A stretch of 64,000 bases of DNA from NCBI GenBank assembly GCA_037893245.1, contig JBAIAA010000441.1:1860001-1924000 (forward strand), given 5' to 3'. Origin of the DNA: Crossaster papposus. Its lineage: Eukaryota; Echinodermata; Asteroidea; Velatida; Solasteridae. Made by a program: the position numbers and the translations under genes. Shown here one piece after another: positions 12,073 through 23,274 of the stretch. The notes below the pieces were generated by a model. The model made no database searches. It was not told the DNA's origin and worked only from the letters and a program-made list of their open reading frames with translations. How positions within the stretch are numbered: the first letter of the stretch is position 1; each line of letters begins with the position of its first letter.

Positions 12073-12173
12073 TGTAAACAGAGGTGAGTATTTTCTTATT
12101 AGAATGGAAAATCCCCTTGGATTTGGGGAATTCCAATACAGAAAATACCTCACCTCTGTTTACCAACATTTGC
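12073..12173. repeat. DIRS internal complementary region
   Basis: The left half (12073-12129) is the reverse complement of the outer left end. The right half (12130-12173), starting ATTCCAATACAG, matches the reverse complement of the outer right end. The two halves meet at GGGGA|ATTCC, as expected for the template that restores both termini during DIRS replication. Confidence 0.85.
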
Positions 12174-12301
12174 AGAGTAGCACCGGAATACTCATAGGGT
12201 GGGGAAGGGCATGCAGTGGTTTGAAACTGTCTGAACTAAACCTACATGCAATTGAATAAACATGAAAGGTTGTTTTTAGACATACGTTACCCGGGAGCTG
12301 C

Positions 12302-13703
12302 CTATTGTGAGGGAGCTTTTCGGGCTTTGCGTGCTGCTGATCGTGCCGTTTCCTGGAGGACTTTTCTTCCCATAAGTCCCTCCGCTTGCACGACATCCTT
12401 CAAGTAGCAAGACGTGAAGGTGGATGGATTCTTCCAGCAGGCTGCTTTCATGATGTCTGAAAGAGGCACTCCAAGCAGATGAGCCCAAGATGATGACACG
12501 CTGCGTGTTTCGTGGGCTAGAGATTTTGATCGTCGGTTCTCGGCAGGATTATCAACTGCCTCAGAGATCCACCGAGCGATCGTGGTCACAGAGGCCGGAT
12601 GATGAGGTTGGATGGTTGTGATGAACAGCTGCTTGATGTCGCCTCTCAGAGGCCGAGTGCGAGCAATGTAGTATTTTAGGGCTCGTACGGGGCACCACCA
12701 CTTATCCTCTGCTGTAGAAGAGAATGATGTTAAGCTCGGCACAACAATGTCAGGAGGTGTGAAAGTGGCCGACTGATTTTTGGTAAGGAACTCTATATGT
12801 GGAATTAGGCGAACACCACCTAGCTGGTTCCCAGCGTATGTGCCCGGGTTCTATAGAAAGGGCATGAAGCTCACTTCTGCGGCGAGCTGTAGCAGCAGCC
12901 AGTAGGAATGCCGTTTTAATTGTCAGCTGTTGGAGGGAAGAGCTATTTGCTGGCTCAAATGGAGCTTTCGCAAGTGACAGGAGAACGGCACCCAGATCCC
13001 AAGATGGAATTAATTTTCTTCTGGGAGGTCGACTGTGAAACATACCACGCAACAAGTGCGCGATGGATGTGTTATTTGAGGTAGTTGAGCCATCCTGAAA
13101 GCCTTGATGAAGAACACCGATTGCTGATCTGTAACCTCGGATAGTCGAAATTTGAAGGCCCGAGTTAAAAAGATGGAGCAAGAAATCCACAATAGAAGCT
13201 AGAGATGCTGTATGGGAATCAATAGCTCTCTCCTTGCACCATTTGGTGAAGTGGAGAAGTCTGCTATCATAAGTTCTCCTTGTGGAAACTCGTCTGCTCT
13301 TGACTGCCAGGGCAGTAGCGTCCTCCGAAAGGCCAGCTGTTCTGAAGGAGACTTGGACAGCATCCAAGCACAAAGATGAAGAGTGGTTGGATCTGGGTGT
13401 AGGACTTGTAACCTCACTTGTGACAAAAGATCTGGTCGGTTGGAGAGCATGATAGGTGTATGAACAAGTAGGTCCAGGAGACGAGGAAACCATGGTTGTC
13501 GGGGCCAAAAGGGGGCTACGAGTATAATCTTGGAGAATTCTGTCTCGATCTTTGTCAGAACCCGTGGTAACAGGGAAATTGGAGGGAAGGCATAAGCGTG
13601 AATTCCCGTCCAGTCGAAGCTGAGGGCATCCACCTTCCACGCCATGGGGTGAGCATGACGAGCGCAGAATGTTGGGAGCTGCTTGTTCAGATGTGACGCA
13701 AAC
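12302..13703 (-). pseudogene. DIRS tyrosine recombinase (frameshifted)
   Basis: The coding sequence continues the RT/RNase H frame across the LTR insertion (VDLFASHLNKQLPTFC just inside 13703). It then shifts frame near 13370 and again near 12825. Recombinase features are visible: a helical N-terminal DNA-binding part with STRRTYDSRLLHF, an arginine in ARRRSELHAL, the HETR motif, a GVPLSDIMKAACW helix and the tyrosine in SCYLKDV. The stop is at 12302. This enzyme would integrate a circular DNA intermediate. The frameshifts make this copy inactive unless supplied in trans. Confidence 0.85.
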
Positions 13704-13708
13704 AGGTC
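13704..13708. other. Target-site duplication AGGTC, left
   Basis: AGGTC directly precedes the TG of the left LTR and is repeated at 21715-21719 after the CA of the right LTR. It is a clean 5-bp duplication in the DIRS recombinase frame. Confidence 0.9.
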
Positions 13709-13873
13709 TGTAGTATTCATTACATTGAATTTGTCACTTAGGGCGCTCCGTACTTACCTTGGAAGAATCTAGAATAAAGGCCAAAGGTCAGTCTAGTAAA
13801 AGTCACAACAGCCAGCAAACCGTGTGTGTCATACTCGATCTTATTCCCTAGTTTAGGCCCTTTAGATCTTACA
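13709..13873 (+). repeat. 5' LTR, 165 bp
   Basis: Starts TGTAGTATTC and ends ATCTTACA. The only difference from the 3' LTR that I can see is C versus A in TTTAGGC(C/A)CTTTAG. Confidence 0.92.
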
Positions 13874-14136
13874 ATTGGCGACGAGGACGGGATCAATCCC
13901 AACGTTTGGGAACCCAGCAACATCGTGAAGAGGTTTTTGACTAGCTATTTTGGATATAAACAGTGCGTTTTTCGCGTGGGAACTGTCGTCAAAACCAGAG
14001 TGAGTCAAACCACGCCAGTGTGCACGTAACGTACATGTTCTGTTGCATTGGTTTTGTATGCACATAAAACGCACCGAAATATTGTCGCCGAACAGTGTTT
14101 TTCGTCGTACATCATCGCCGAACTCTTGTGACCAAC

Positions 14137-15989
14137 ATGTCCGCCACAAACCTGCCATCCTTTCCAGCCTTCCAACCTCATGTAGAGCCCTCCACTACCG
14201 GCGTACGGTGGCGGAAATATGTTAACAGGCTGGAAAATCTGTTTGTCGCATTCAAAGTTACTGATGACACACAACAGCGTGCACTTCTCCTGCACTATGC
14301 CGGCCCTGAAGTCATGGACATTTTCGAAACATTATCTGAAACAGGTTTAACGTTTGAATCAGGCAAAGCGGCGCTCACCAAGTACTTCGAGCCCCGCAAG
14401 AACATTGAGTATGAGCGGTTCGTTTTTCGCGAGGCCAAGCAACTGCAGCATGAAACTGTCGCAGAATTTGCAACCCGTCTACAGCAGCTTGCCAAAACAT
14501 GCGAGTTCCACGAACGAGACGCAGAAGTGAAATCACAGATTATTCACGGTTGTACATCCTCAAAGTTGAGACGATACGCCCTCCGCGAATCTGAGTTAAC
14601 TCTGATCAAACTGCTAGCAACCGCTCGAGCTCATGAACTGTCAGAGGTGCAAGCCAAGGGTATGGAACAACACACATCATCGAGTCGTGACATGGCCAAC
14701 CGTATGACTGCTTCAAAGTCTCAACCCAGAGATTTTGAGTACAACAAGGCTTCACATGCCCCCAAGCCCAGAAGCTCAGTACCATGTCGTAACTGTGGAG
14801 GTATGTTTCCTCACAAGCAACAATGCCCAGCTCAAGGCGTGACATGCCACTCATGTGGTAAACTTAATCACTTCGCCAAGCACTGTCTGAGCGGAGGGAT
14901 GCCGCGCAAGCCACAGAACCTCAAAGCAAAAGTGCGGGCAGTTGACCATGCTGCAAGCTCAACGAGCTCCGACGATGATTATGTATTTGGAGTGTCGTCA
15001 ACACCCAAACCCAAACAGCCAATTGTCACAGTGACAGTTGACACAACCACGTCACTACCAGCAGTCATCGATACAGGAGCCTCGGTTAACGTGATGTGTC
15101 TTGCAGTGTACAACAAACTGCCATCTGCCCCACCCCTGTGTAGAGACTCTGCAGCAAAAGTGTTTGCATATGGCAGCATTACACCCTTGGACATTGTGGG
15201 CACTTTCGATACCACCGTTGCCTACAAAGCCTCACCAGTAAACGCCACCTTCTTCGTCACCAAAAGAACCGGAGACACATTGATCAGCTTCCAAACGGCC
15301 TCTGCTCTCAACGTCATCCAAGTGGCATTCACGCTCCAACCTGACAATCCTCAACCTGCCGACATGCACGAGCTCATCCACCAGTTCGCAGACCGTTTCA
15401 CCGGCATCGGCAAGTTGAAAAACATTCAGTGCAAGTTGCATGAGGACAAGACTGTTCAACCAATCGCTTTGCCTCATCGTCGTATTCCATTCCATGTCAG
15501 AAAAAAAGTCGAGAATGAACTGGAAAAACTGCTTCGCCTCGACATCATCGAGCCTGTACGCGATGAACCAACCCCGTGGGTTTCACCTATCCACGTGGTC
15601 GAAAAGCCCAAGCGACCAGGTGAAATTCGCATGTGTGTGGACAAGCGAAACGTTAACACAGCCATCAAGCGTGAACGCCACATCACACCAACCATCGATG
15701 ATATCCTGGCCCAGGTCAATGGGTCCACAGTCTTCAGCAAGATGGACTTAAACGCCGGATATCATCAAGTGGAATTGGCCCCCGAGTCCCGCCACCTGAC
15801 TGTGTTCTCAACACATACAGGCCTGTTCCGCTACAAACGCCTCAACTTCGGTGTTTGCTCTGCAGCTGAGTTCTTTCAGAACGCCATTTCCTCAGCACTT
15901 CGTGGCCTCGAAGGAACCCTGAACATCAGTGATGACATCTTGATATTTGGCCGTACTCAACAGGAACACGACAAGCGTCTTGCGGCCTG
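14137..15989 (+). CDS. Gypsy gag-pol, first part (gag, protease, reverse transcriptase N-terminal half)
   Basis: The start is taken at the ATG of MSATNLPSF; an upstream in-frame ATG at 14095 is also possible. Gag is followed by two zinc knuckles (CRNCGGMFPHKQQC and CHSCGKLNHFAKHC, about residues 218-252). The aspartic protease has its active site in AVIDTGASVNVM near residue 310. The reverse transcriptase then starts, with PWVSPIHVVEKP, FSKMDLNAGYHQ and the catalytic ISDDILIFG near residue 600. The frame is cut at the CTG duplicated by the inserted TIR element and continues at 19158 in the same frame. Read through into the insertion it would end early at 16038. Confidence 0.93.
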
Positions 15990-16125
15990 TAGTCTTGCAG
16001 CCATCGTCCATATTATGGATTCCGTGGGAAACGCGTGAACATTTAGTTTTGAACATTGAAACTTGATCTTTGGACTCTAATGAGTTGATCTAGATTTGGT
16101 GCCATTTTTTTGGGAACCGTTAACG

Positions 16126-16760
16126 CCTATTTTTATGCAAATTAGTTATGACGTCATAAAATCGACTGTTTCAGTCATTAAAAGACATATTTTACCATTA
16201 TCACACAAACAAAACATACTTTAAAGGCATTTGTAACATTAATGTTGTTGTTAAGATTTTATATTTTCTTATGTTAGGTGTATAAAGTATAACGCATGTT
16301 TTTCTTATGCATAAATTTACTTATTTTATGCAAATTAAGGATATTACATCAAATTAAATACCTCTGACGTGAAATAACATGTTGAATTGGCATGAAACAA
16401 ATGCCTTTTGATCACATTTAAAACATCGTACTTGTTTATTTTTTAATCTTGCTTAACATCTGATTATTAAATTGCATAATGTCCTTGTTTATGCAAATTA
16501 GGAATGACGGTGTGAAGTTAAATATTCAAAACATAAAGTGACATGTTTTGCAATTGGCAAACATAGAAATGCACTTTGAAAAATGTGAACTCTATTGTTC
16601 AACTGTAATTTTGTCTGAAGCTACGAGTGCAGAGTTTAATATGCATACATTGATTTGGAGATAGTAGTTGTTTATGCAAATTAGGAAGGATGTTAAACAA
16701 GACATAATATATGTTGACTGTTACATAATGAAACATTTTGCAATTTGCATAAAATGATTG
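16126..16760 (+). repeat. Left subterminal repeats of the TIR element
   Basis: The phrase TTTATGCAAATTA recurs four times at about 16134, 16325, 16488 and 16671, each followed by diverged AT-rich DNA. The first copy continues as TATGACGTCATAAA. The reverse complement of the same phrase, with the TGACGTCA palindrome, occurs in each right-hand tandem unit. Confidence 0.7.
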
Positions 16761-17907
16761 TGTTTATTGGGAAGCAGCGTAATCATACATGTTACTTACG
16801 TGTTTTTTTTAATTTTTAGAACGATTCTCGGTCACCAGGGAAGGACATTAACGTGAAGGACGTGTAATACTGGGTTTTGTGGAATTTTTTATTATTTTTC
16901 TGTGAGACTATTAGGGTTTTTTAAATTCTAATGGAGTGCTTTTGCAAGAAGGTATAGCACAGAGAAACCGGTTTATGCAGGCATACTTCAAGAAATGATC
17001 AGTATATATATATTTTTCTTTTTTTAATCAATTCTAGAGTTAGCTGCAGTGAATCAGAACTAATTCTATATGGGAAGGGGAGGGTGTTTATGGGAGTTGT
17101 CACAAGTCAGAACTTTTTCTCATCGTTTTCTTTATTTTTTTGGGAGATGCTGAAGCAGTTCTGCTGCGTGAAGTATCATTGGATTTTAGGTGTGTGGCTG
17201 GTCTACAGAGATAAGTCTGTATAATTTATGATGTGCTGGTATGCCAGCAGTGTGGTTGCGTAACTATCCTGCCCATGAGCGTAAATCTTAATTTTCGTTA
17301 TTTTTTTGAGACGCGGAAAAGGTTCTGTTGACAAGTATCATATGGATTGTATTTGTGACTGGTCTGCAGAGATAAATCTGTAATTGTACGTTAACTAGTG
17401 GGTATGCTAGAAAGTGGTTGTTTAACTGGTCTCTCCAGAGCGTAATTCTTAACTCTTTTTTTCCTTTTTGTGTAAGACACGCATCTGGGGGTCAGTTCTA
17501 GCCACATTATCTCTGCTAGATGACAGTCTGTGGTTGGAGTTCGTGGACGAGAAAATACATCAAACGTCTGCAGGCCAATTTGGTCAGACATTCCCTAAAA
17601 GCAGGAGTTTCAAACCCTGTCTCTGGTTTTGGCGACACGATGACTGGTTTGTGTATTGCAACAGTGGTCCCTTTGATTGATTATTACCGGTGATAATATG
17701 CCGTCCTCTCTTTTTTTCCCATTTTTGGAAGGGGAGCAGGGCATATTTTCTGTGCTATATCATGCACGTCATTAGTCACCATCTTATATAGTTCATTTTG
17801 CTTTCCTTGTTTTTATTTGTGTGTCGGTTTATATGACACGTGGCAAGGACAAATACCGGGGTTTTTTTTTTTTGGGGGGGGGGGTGTCTTGACTTATTTA
17901 TTTTGTT

Positions 17908-18456
17908 TTAGTCTTGAGATCCATTTCTTTGATCATTGTTTTGTTCTTCCAATAGTCCCAATAGAATTTGCAGATTTTTCTTATCAAGATTTTGTTCCTC
18001 TTGGTTGGATTGTGGAGATGCTTTAGTCCTAGATCGAACAAGTTCATCTTTTATGTTTTTGTGCCGTTTGTATGCCAGGATGGGTTGGGTATCAAATATC
18101 CTATTTAGATATTCGTTTTCGCTAATCAAGGGCCAGTGTTTAAGGATAGCCCGTTTGAGGGCTGGGTGCGCGACATGTGGGTAGTATGGTAGGACGAACA
18201 CCAGTGGGATATTTTTTTTTTCATGCTTAGGGTCCGCGGGAGTCTTGACCCTTTGAGAAAGGAGGGCTAGGTCTTCGTTTGTGTATCCGCGCTTTTGAAG
18301 TTTGTCTTTGAAGAATTTAACCCTCTCCTCAAAGTCTTTTAAATGGGTACATATATGTTTGTATCTGGTCACTTCGCCCTTGATTAATCCGCCAAATACC
18401 GAAATAGGGTGTGCTGAATCTCGAGCTAGGTACCAGAAAATGGCACCATGACTCAA
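17908..18456 (-). CDS. Penelope-like retroelement fragment (region after the RT palm)
   Basis: The 182-residue frame resembles the region after the RT palm in Penelope-like proteins: RYKHICTHLKDFEERV, KLQKRGYTNEDL, IPLVFVLPYYPH and ILAYKRHKNIKDELVRSR. No RT catalytic motif precedes it and no GIY-YIG nuclease follows; the tail is charged (EEQNLDKKN) and then stops. I read it as a captured or remnant fragment. Its 5' end runs into the 203-bp tandem array, so the true upstream boundary is unclear. Confidence 0.65.
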   Translation of the reverse strand: MSHGAIFWYLARDSAHPISVFGGLIKGEVTRYKHICTHLKDFEERVKFFKDKLQKRGYTNEDLALLSQRVKTPADPKHEKKNIPLVFVLPYYPHVAHPALKRAILKHWPLISENEYLNRIFDTQPILAYKRHKNIKDELVRSRTKASPQSNQEEQNLDKKNLQILLGLLEEQNNDQRNGSQD

Positions 18457-19120
18457 ATTTCATCTACGGCTATAAGCTTTGTATTCCTGCAAAGAAAACA
18501 ACATGTTCATGAATAGGGTTAGTATTTTACAGTCAAGATGTAGCGTGCAAAGATAATACATTGAAAACCCTATGTAAAATATAGCAATTTATGACGTCAT
18601 ACTTAATTTGCATAAAAGTACACTTATTAGTGCTCCGAAAAAATGGCACCATGACTCAAATTTCATCTACGGCTATAAGCTTTGTATTCCTGCAAAGAAA
18701 ACAACATGTTCATGAATAGGGTTAGTATTTTACAGTCGAGATGTTGCGTGCAAAGAGAATACATTGAAAACCCTATGTAAAATATAGCAATTTATGACGT
18801 CATACTTAATTTGCATAAAAGTACACTTATTAGTGCTCCGAAAAAATGGCACCATGACTCAAATTTCATCTACGGCTATAAGCTTTGTATTCCTGCAAAG
18901 AAAACAACATGTTCATGAATAGGGTTAGTATTTTAAAGTCAAGATGTAGCGTGCAAAGAGAATACATTGAAAACCCTATGTAAAATATAGCAATTTATGA
19001 CGTCATACTTAATTTGCAGAAAAGTACACTTATATGTGCTCCGAAAAAATGGCACCAAGACTCAAATAGTATCTATGGCTATAAGCTTTGTATTCCTGCA
19101 AAGAAAACAAAATGTTCATG
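18437..19120. repeat. 203-bp tandem array, about 3.4 copies
   Basis: The phrase ATGGCACCATGACTCAAAT returns at 203-bp spacing (about 18440, 18643, 18846, 19049). Each full unit contains TATGACGTCATACTTAATT and TTTGCATAAAAGTAC. The last unit is partial and meets the right inverted repeat. Confidence 0.9.
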
Positions 19121-19157
19121 AATTTCTCACGGGATGACAATGGCTGCAAGACTACTG

Positions 19158-21294
19158 TCTGCACCGCCTTCGTGAGTGTAACCTAACTCTGAACAGAGAC
19201 AAATGTAGCTTCAGCACAGCAAGTGTTGAGTACTTTGGACATGTGTTCGGCTCCCATGGCATCTCCCCCGACAAGAAGAAAGTTGATGCCATCCAAAATG
19301 TGCCTGACCCCACCAACGCAAGCGAAGTACGCAGCTTCCTTGGACTGGTAACGTATTGTAGTCGGTTCATCCCAGATCTTGCCACCATCTCCGCACCCTT
19401 GCGCGAGTTGACAAAGAAAGACGCCCTCTGGCATTGGGGACCAGAACACAAGCTAGCACTTCACCAGATCCGCGAACGCGTCGCACACTGCTGCACTATG
19501 GCATACTACGACCCCAACAAGAAAACTGAACTTCTTGTAGACGCCAGCCCAGTCGGTCTAGCCGGTATCCTTGCCCAACGCAACGATAAGGATGAACTGT
19601 TGATTGTTGCCCTTGCGAGTAGATCACTAACGCCTGTCGAACAGCGCTACTCCCAAACAGAACGAGAAGCACTGGCCATCACATGGGCAATACTTCATTT
19701 CCACCTCTATGACTATGGCAACAACTTCACCGTCGTCACAGACCATAAACCATTGGTCTCACTGTTCAACAACCAGCACAGTCAACCCCCAACCCGCATC
19801 GAACGATGGTTGCTCAAGTTGCAAGAGTACAATTTCACCGTCGAGTATCAGCCGGGCAAGTTCAACCCTGCAGACTATATGTCGCGACATCCCCACGAAC
19901 ATTCGCAAGCCACCAGCCGAGAACAGCGCCTAGCGGAAGAGCACATCAGCTTCATATCAGAGAACGCTGTACCCAAGTCAGTCACACTCGACACAATCCG
20001 CACTGCTACACGCGAAGATCAAGTTCTCCAGTCAGTCATCGAAGCACTCACCACTCAAAGCTGGGACATGCTTCTCAAGCAACCTCATGACCAACAGACT
20101 CTTGCCGCACTCAACAGCCTGAACAAAATTCGCGGTGAACTAACAGCCACCACTGATCGCGATCTGCTGCTTCGTGGAAACCGCATCGTAGTCCCACAAG
20201 CACTCGCACAAAAGATCATCGACATCGCCCATGAGGGACACCAGGGCATGACAAAAACTAAACAGCTGCTTCGCGAGAAGGTATGGTTTCCCAGCATGGA
20301 CACCCTCGTGGAACGAACGGTTCGCGACTGCCTACCTTGCCAACTGACAACGCCCGACGACCGAAGAACCCCTCTCAAGATGTCTCCCCTTCCAGTCAGC
20401 CCATGGTTGGAAGTTAGCGTCGACTTTTGTGACCTACCCACAGGAGAACATCTCCTCGTTGTCATCGACGACTACAGTCGTTTCCCTGAAATCGCGATAG
20501 TGTCATCCACCTCTGCACGTGCGGTGATTCCCAAACTTGATCAGATCTTCGCCACGTTCGGCATACCACAGATCGTCCGCACAGACAACGGACCGCCGTT
20601 TAACAGTGCAGAGTTTTCATCGTTCGCAGCTTACCTGGGGTTCCATCACCGTAAAATTACCCCACGATGGCCCCGTGCCAATAGGGAGGTGGAACGCTTC
20701 ATGAAAACAGTTAAAAAGACATATCGCACCGCAATCGCAGATGGAATACCGTGGAAGCAAGGCCTTTACAAGTTCTTGCGCAACTACCGTGCAACCCCAC
20801 ATGCCACAACAGGAGTAGCACCAGCCACACTCCTCTTCGGAAGGCCACTCCGCACTCGTCTCCCTGAAACTCCACAGAAATCTCTGGCCACAGCTGTACG
20901 ATCCCGTGACACACGCAAGAAGGCAGCCATGAAACAATATGCCGACAGCAAAGAACACGCTCGCCCCAGGGACGTCAACATCCGTGACACCGTCCTTGTG
21001 CGACGTGAAGGACTAGTCGCAAAACACCAAACCCCATATCACACGCAACCCTACAAAGTCACTGCTAAGAAGGGATCGATGGTAACAGCTCAAAACGGCT
21101 CCCACACAGTCACACGCGATATCTCGCGATTCAAACGCATCCGCACCCGAACACCATCCCGGAACGACTCTGAAGAGTCCGACATAGATGACACGCCCAC
21201 CACCACACAAATCCCAGCTCAAGCACCAGCACCCCGTAGGAACCCTCAGAGAGATCGTCGCCTACCTGTCCACCTCAAGGACTTTGCTTGTTAA
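19158..21294 (+). CDS. Gypsy pol, second part (RT C-terminal, RNase H, integrase)
   Basis: The frame resumes with LHRLRECNLTLNRDKC and YFGHVFG, typical of the Gypsy RT thumb. RNase H follows with VDASPVGLAGIL, REALAITWAI and TDHKPL. The integrase has the zinc-binding pattern in HEGHQGMTKTKQLL...CLPCQ (about 20229-20340) and the DDE residues in SVDFCDLP, RTDNGPPF and REVERFMK. It ends RNPQRDRRLPVHLKDFAC with no chromodomain. Codon use is GC-rich compared with the surrounding host DNA. No stop or frameshift is seen apart from the inserted element, consistent with a young copy. Confidence 0.93.
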
Positions 21295-21535
21295 AGACTG
21301 TAGAAGATATACCTGCTTGTTTCGTGTTATTGTGTTAGGAAGACCTGTATTCACAGCTTGTTTAAATTTAAAAGTTAAAATGGCTGATTTTAAAGAAAAC
21401 TGTTACCTGTATACTCAGAAATTTACCAAATTAGTGCACTTACACCAATGAGATTATATTTGTATCACTTTATTTGATCACCAGTTTTAAACCGGCAAAA
21501 CTCTATTTTCACAGTACATGTACATGTTTTTATCT

Positions 21536-21549
21536 AAGGTGGAAAGGGA
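21536..21549 (+). other. Polypurine tract of the Gypsy element
   Basis: AAGGTGGAAAGGGA lies directly before the TG of the 3' LTR, the usual site for plus-strand priming. Confidence 0.8.
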
Positions 21550-21714
21550 TGTAGTATTCATTACATTGAATTTGTCACTTAGGGCGCTCCGTACTTACCT
21601 TGGAAGAATCTAGAATAAAGGCCAAAGGTCAGTCTAGTAAAAGTCACAACAGCCAGCAAACCGTGTGTGTCATACTCGATCTTATTCCCTAGTTTAGGCA
21701 CTTTAGATCTTACA
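21550..21714 (+). repeat. 3' LTR, 165 bp
   Basis: Matches the 5' LTR except for one visible base and is followed directly by the AGGTC duplication at 21715-21719. Confidence 0.92.
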
Positions 21715-23100
21715 AGGTCCACATGTGGTCTTCCTAGGATATTGAAGATGTGGTTGACTACTGCCGGATGAAGAGACCATTCTGTTGGAGTAGCCCGCCC
21801 CCTGGAGAGAGCATCTGCGAGGATGTTCTTCTTTCCGGTCAGATGCGTAGCTTGAAGAGAGATTTGGCGTGGAATGCACCAACTGAGAAGCTCCCAAGTG
21901 GCTAGGCAAAGAGACGGAGAATGAGTTCCCCCCTGACGGTTGATGTAGGACACCACTGTAGTGTTGTCCGATTTGACCAGGACCAGCTTGTCTAGAACTC
22001 TGGGTTCGAGGGACTGTAGGGCCCTGAAAACTGCAAGTAGCTCCAAGTGGTTGATGTGTAAGTGGTTCTCTTTCATTGACCAAGTGCCGGCCACCGAAAG
22101 ATCTTCTAGATGGGCTCCCCATCCCAGAATCGAAGCATCTGTAGCGAGTATGGCTGAAGGAGAGGGTGTGGGAAAACCACTCCGTTTTGAAGATTGTCCG
22201 GAGATAGCCACCACAGGAGAAGGTCCTGGATTAGCCGAGTTACTGGAACCAAAATGGAGATAGGATCCTTGCGTGGCCGGTAGTGGTACAGGAGGTGAAG
22301 CTGCAAGGGACGCATGTGCATCCTGCACAACGGGACTAGGTCCACGAGGCTTGCCATGAGACCCAGCAAGCGAATCCAGGCCTTGGCCGGAAGATTCTGG
22401 GAGGACATGAAAATGTCGATACATACTCGTAGTGTTTGGCATCGCTCTTTGGTGGGCATAGCCCTGCCCGAAGTCAGATTCAGAATAGCCCCAAGGTAAG
22501 TGGGCTGTTGTGAAGGAGTCAGGAGGGATTTCTCTACATTGATTATAAACCCCAGATCTGTGACTAGTTGAACTGTCTGTATAAGTGCCCTCTCTGTTTC
22601 GCGATAAGTGGGACCCACTATGAGCCAATCGTCCAAGTACAGGAACAAATGAATCTGTCTTTGACGGAGAAAAGCTGCGACAACCTTGGTTATTCTGGAA
22701 AAGACCCGAGGGGCCGTCGAAAGACCAAAGGGAAGACAGCGGAACTGGTACGTGGTTTTCCTGATATATAAATTGGAGGAATTTCTGGTAATCTGCATGG
22801 ATTGGTACATGGAGATAGGCATCCTTCAGGTCGAGGGAAGTAGCCCACCAATTTCTCTTCAGAGACTGGAGGATGGTAGAGAGAGTTTCCATACGAAAAT
22901 GCTTTGGCCTGATGTAAGAGTTGAGAGGACGTAGGTTGAGGATGGGGCGCCACTCGCCCGATTTCTTTGGAGCGAAGAAAAAGGTTGATGTGATGCCGAG
23001 GGTGGATCCAGCAGGAGCTTGAATGATGGCATTCTTTTCTCCGAGAGAAAGGATTTCCTTCTCCAAGGCAGTCCGATGTGCAGGGTCTGTGGGAACAGGA
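21715..23100 (-). pseudogene. DIRS reverse transcriptase/RNase H (frameshifted)
   Basis: The minus strand carries KKSGEWRPILNLRPLN, SLDLKDAYLHVPI, FRCLPFGLSTAPRVF and the catalytic LFLYLDDWLIV. RNase H follows with LATDASILGWGAHLE, HINHLELLAV and VKSDNTTVVSYINRQ, ending IADALSRG-like and HVDL at the LTR insertion. The palm lies in a different frame from the parts before and after it, with single-base shifts near 22765 and 22160. The frame continues at 13703 beyond the nested element. Confidence 0.88.
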
Positions 23101-23274
23101 GTTGGTCGTCGGGGAGACTGTAAGGGAGGGTCGCTGGTGAACTCCAGACGGTATCCCACCGAAATAGTCTGAAGAACCCAGATGTCTGATGTTATAAGAA
23201 GCCACCTGTGGTTGAACTCTGCCAGACGACCACCTACTGGACCCAGAACCGGTGGAATTAAAACACTGTTGTGG

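Larger units (their letters stand above)
15990..19154. mobile_element. TIR DNA element (3165 bp) inside the Gypsy reverse transcriptase
   Basis: The ends are inverted repeats: TAGTCTTGCAGCCATCGTC on the left, and the reverse complement with T for C on the right, with a further match CCGTG(G/A)GAAA inside. A 3-bp duplication CTG flanks it (15987-15989 and 19155-19157). Removing the element plus one CTG (3168 bp) restores the Gypsy frame exactly. No transposase is recognised. It carries a Penelope-like coding fragment, AT-rich DNA with octamer-type motifs on the left and a 203-bp tandem array on the right. The superfamily is not assigned. Confidence 0.85.
13709..21714 (+). mobile_element. Ty3/Gypsy LTR retrotransposon, Mag-like, young
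   Basis: Two 165-bp LTRs with one visible difference bound an 8006-bp element with a 5-bp target duplication. Immediately after the left LTR, ATTGGCGACGAGGACGGG is the likely primer-binding region. AAGGTGGAAAGGGA before the right LTR is the polypurine tract. One gag-pol frame lies between them. The LTR identity implies recent insertion into the already broken DIRS copy. A 3165-bp TIR element splits the reverse transcriptase. Placement in the Mag lineage rests on the short LTRs, fused gag-pol and absence of a chromodomain. Confidence 0.92.

Noticed and set aside
11911..12153. 80-codon minus-strand frame
   Set aside because: It runs across the DIRS terminal repeat and internal complementary region, both non-coding.
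13738..13923. 61-codon frame starting MLLGSQTLG
   Set aside because: It covers the Gypsy LTR and primer-binding region; the same LTR stretch recurs at 21579.
19152..21222. Minus-strand frames of 65-126 codons opposite the Gypsy pol
   Set aside because: They are shadows of the integrase and RNase H reading frame.
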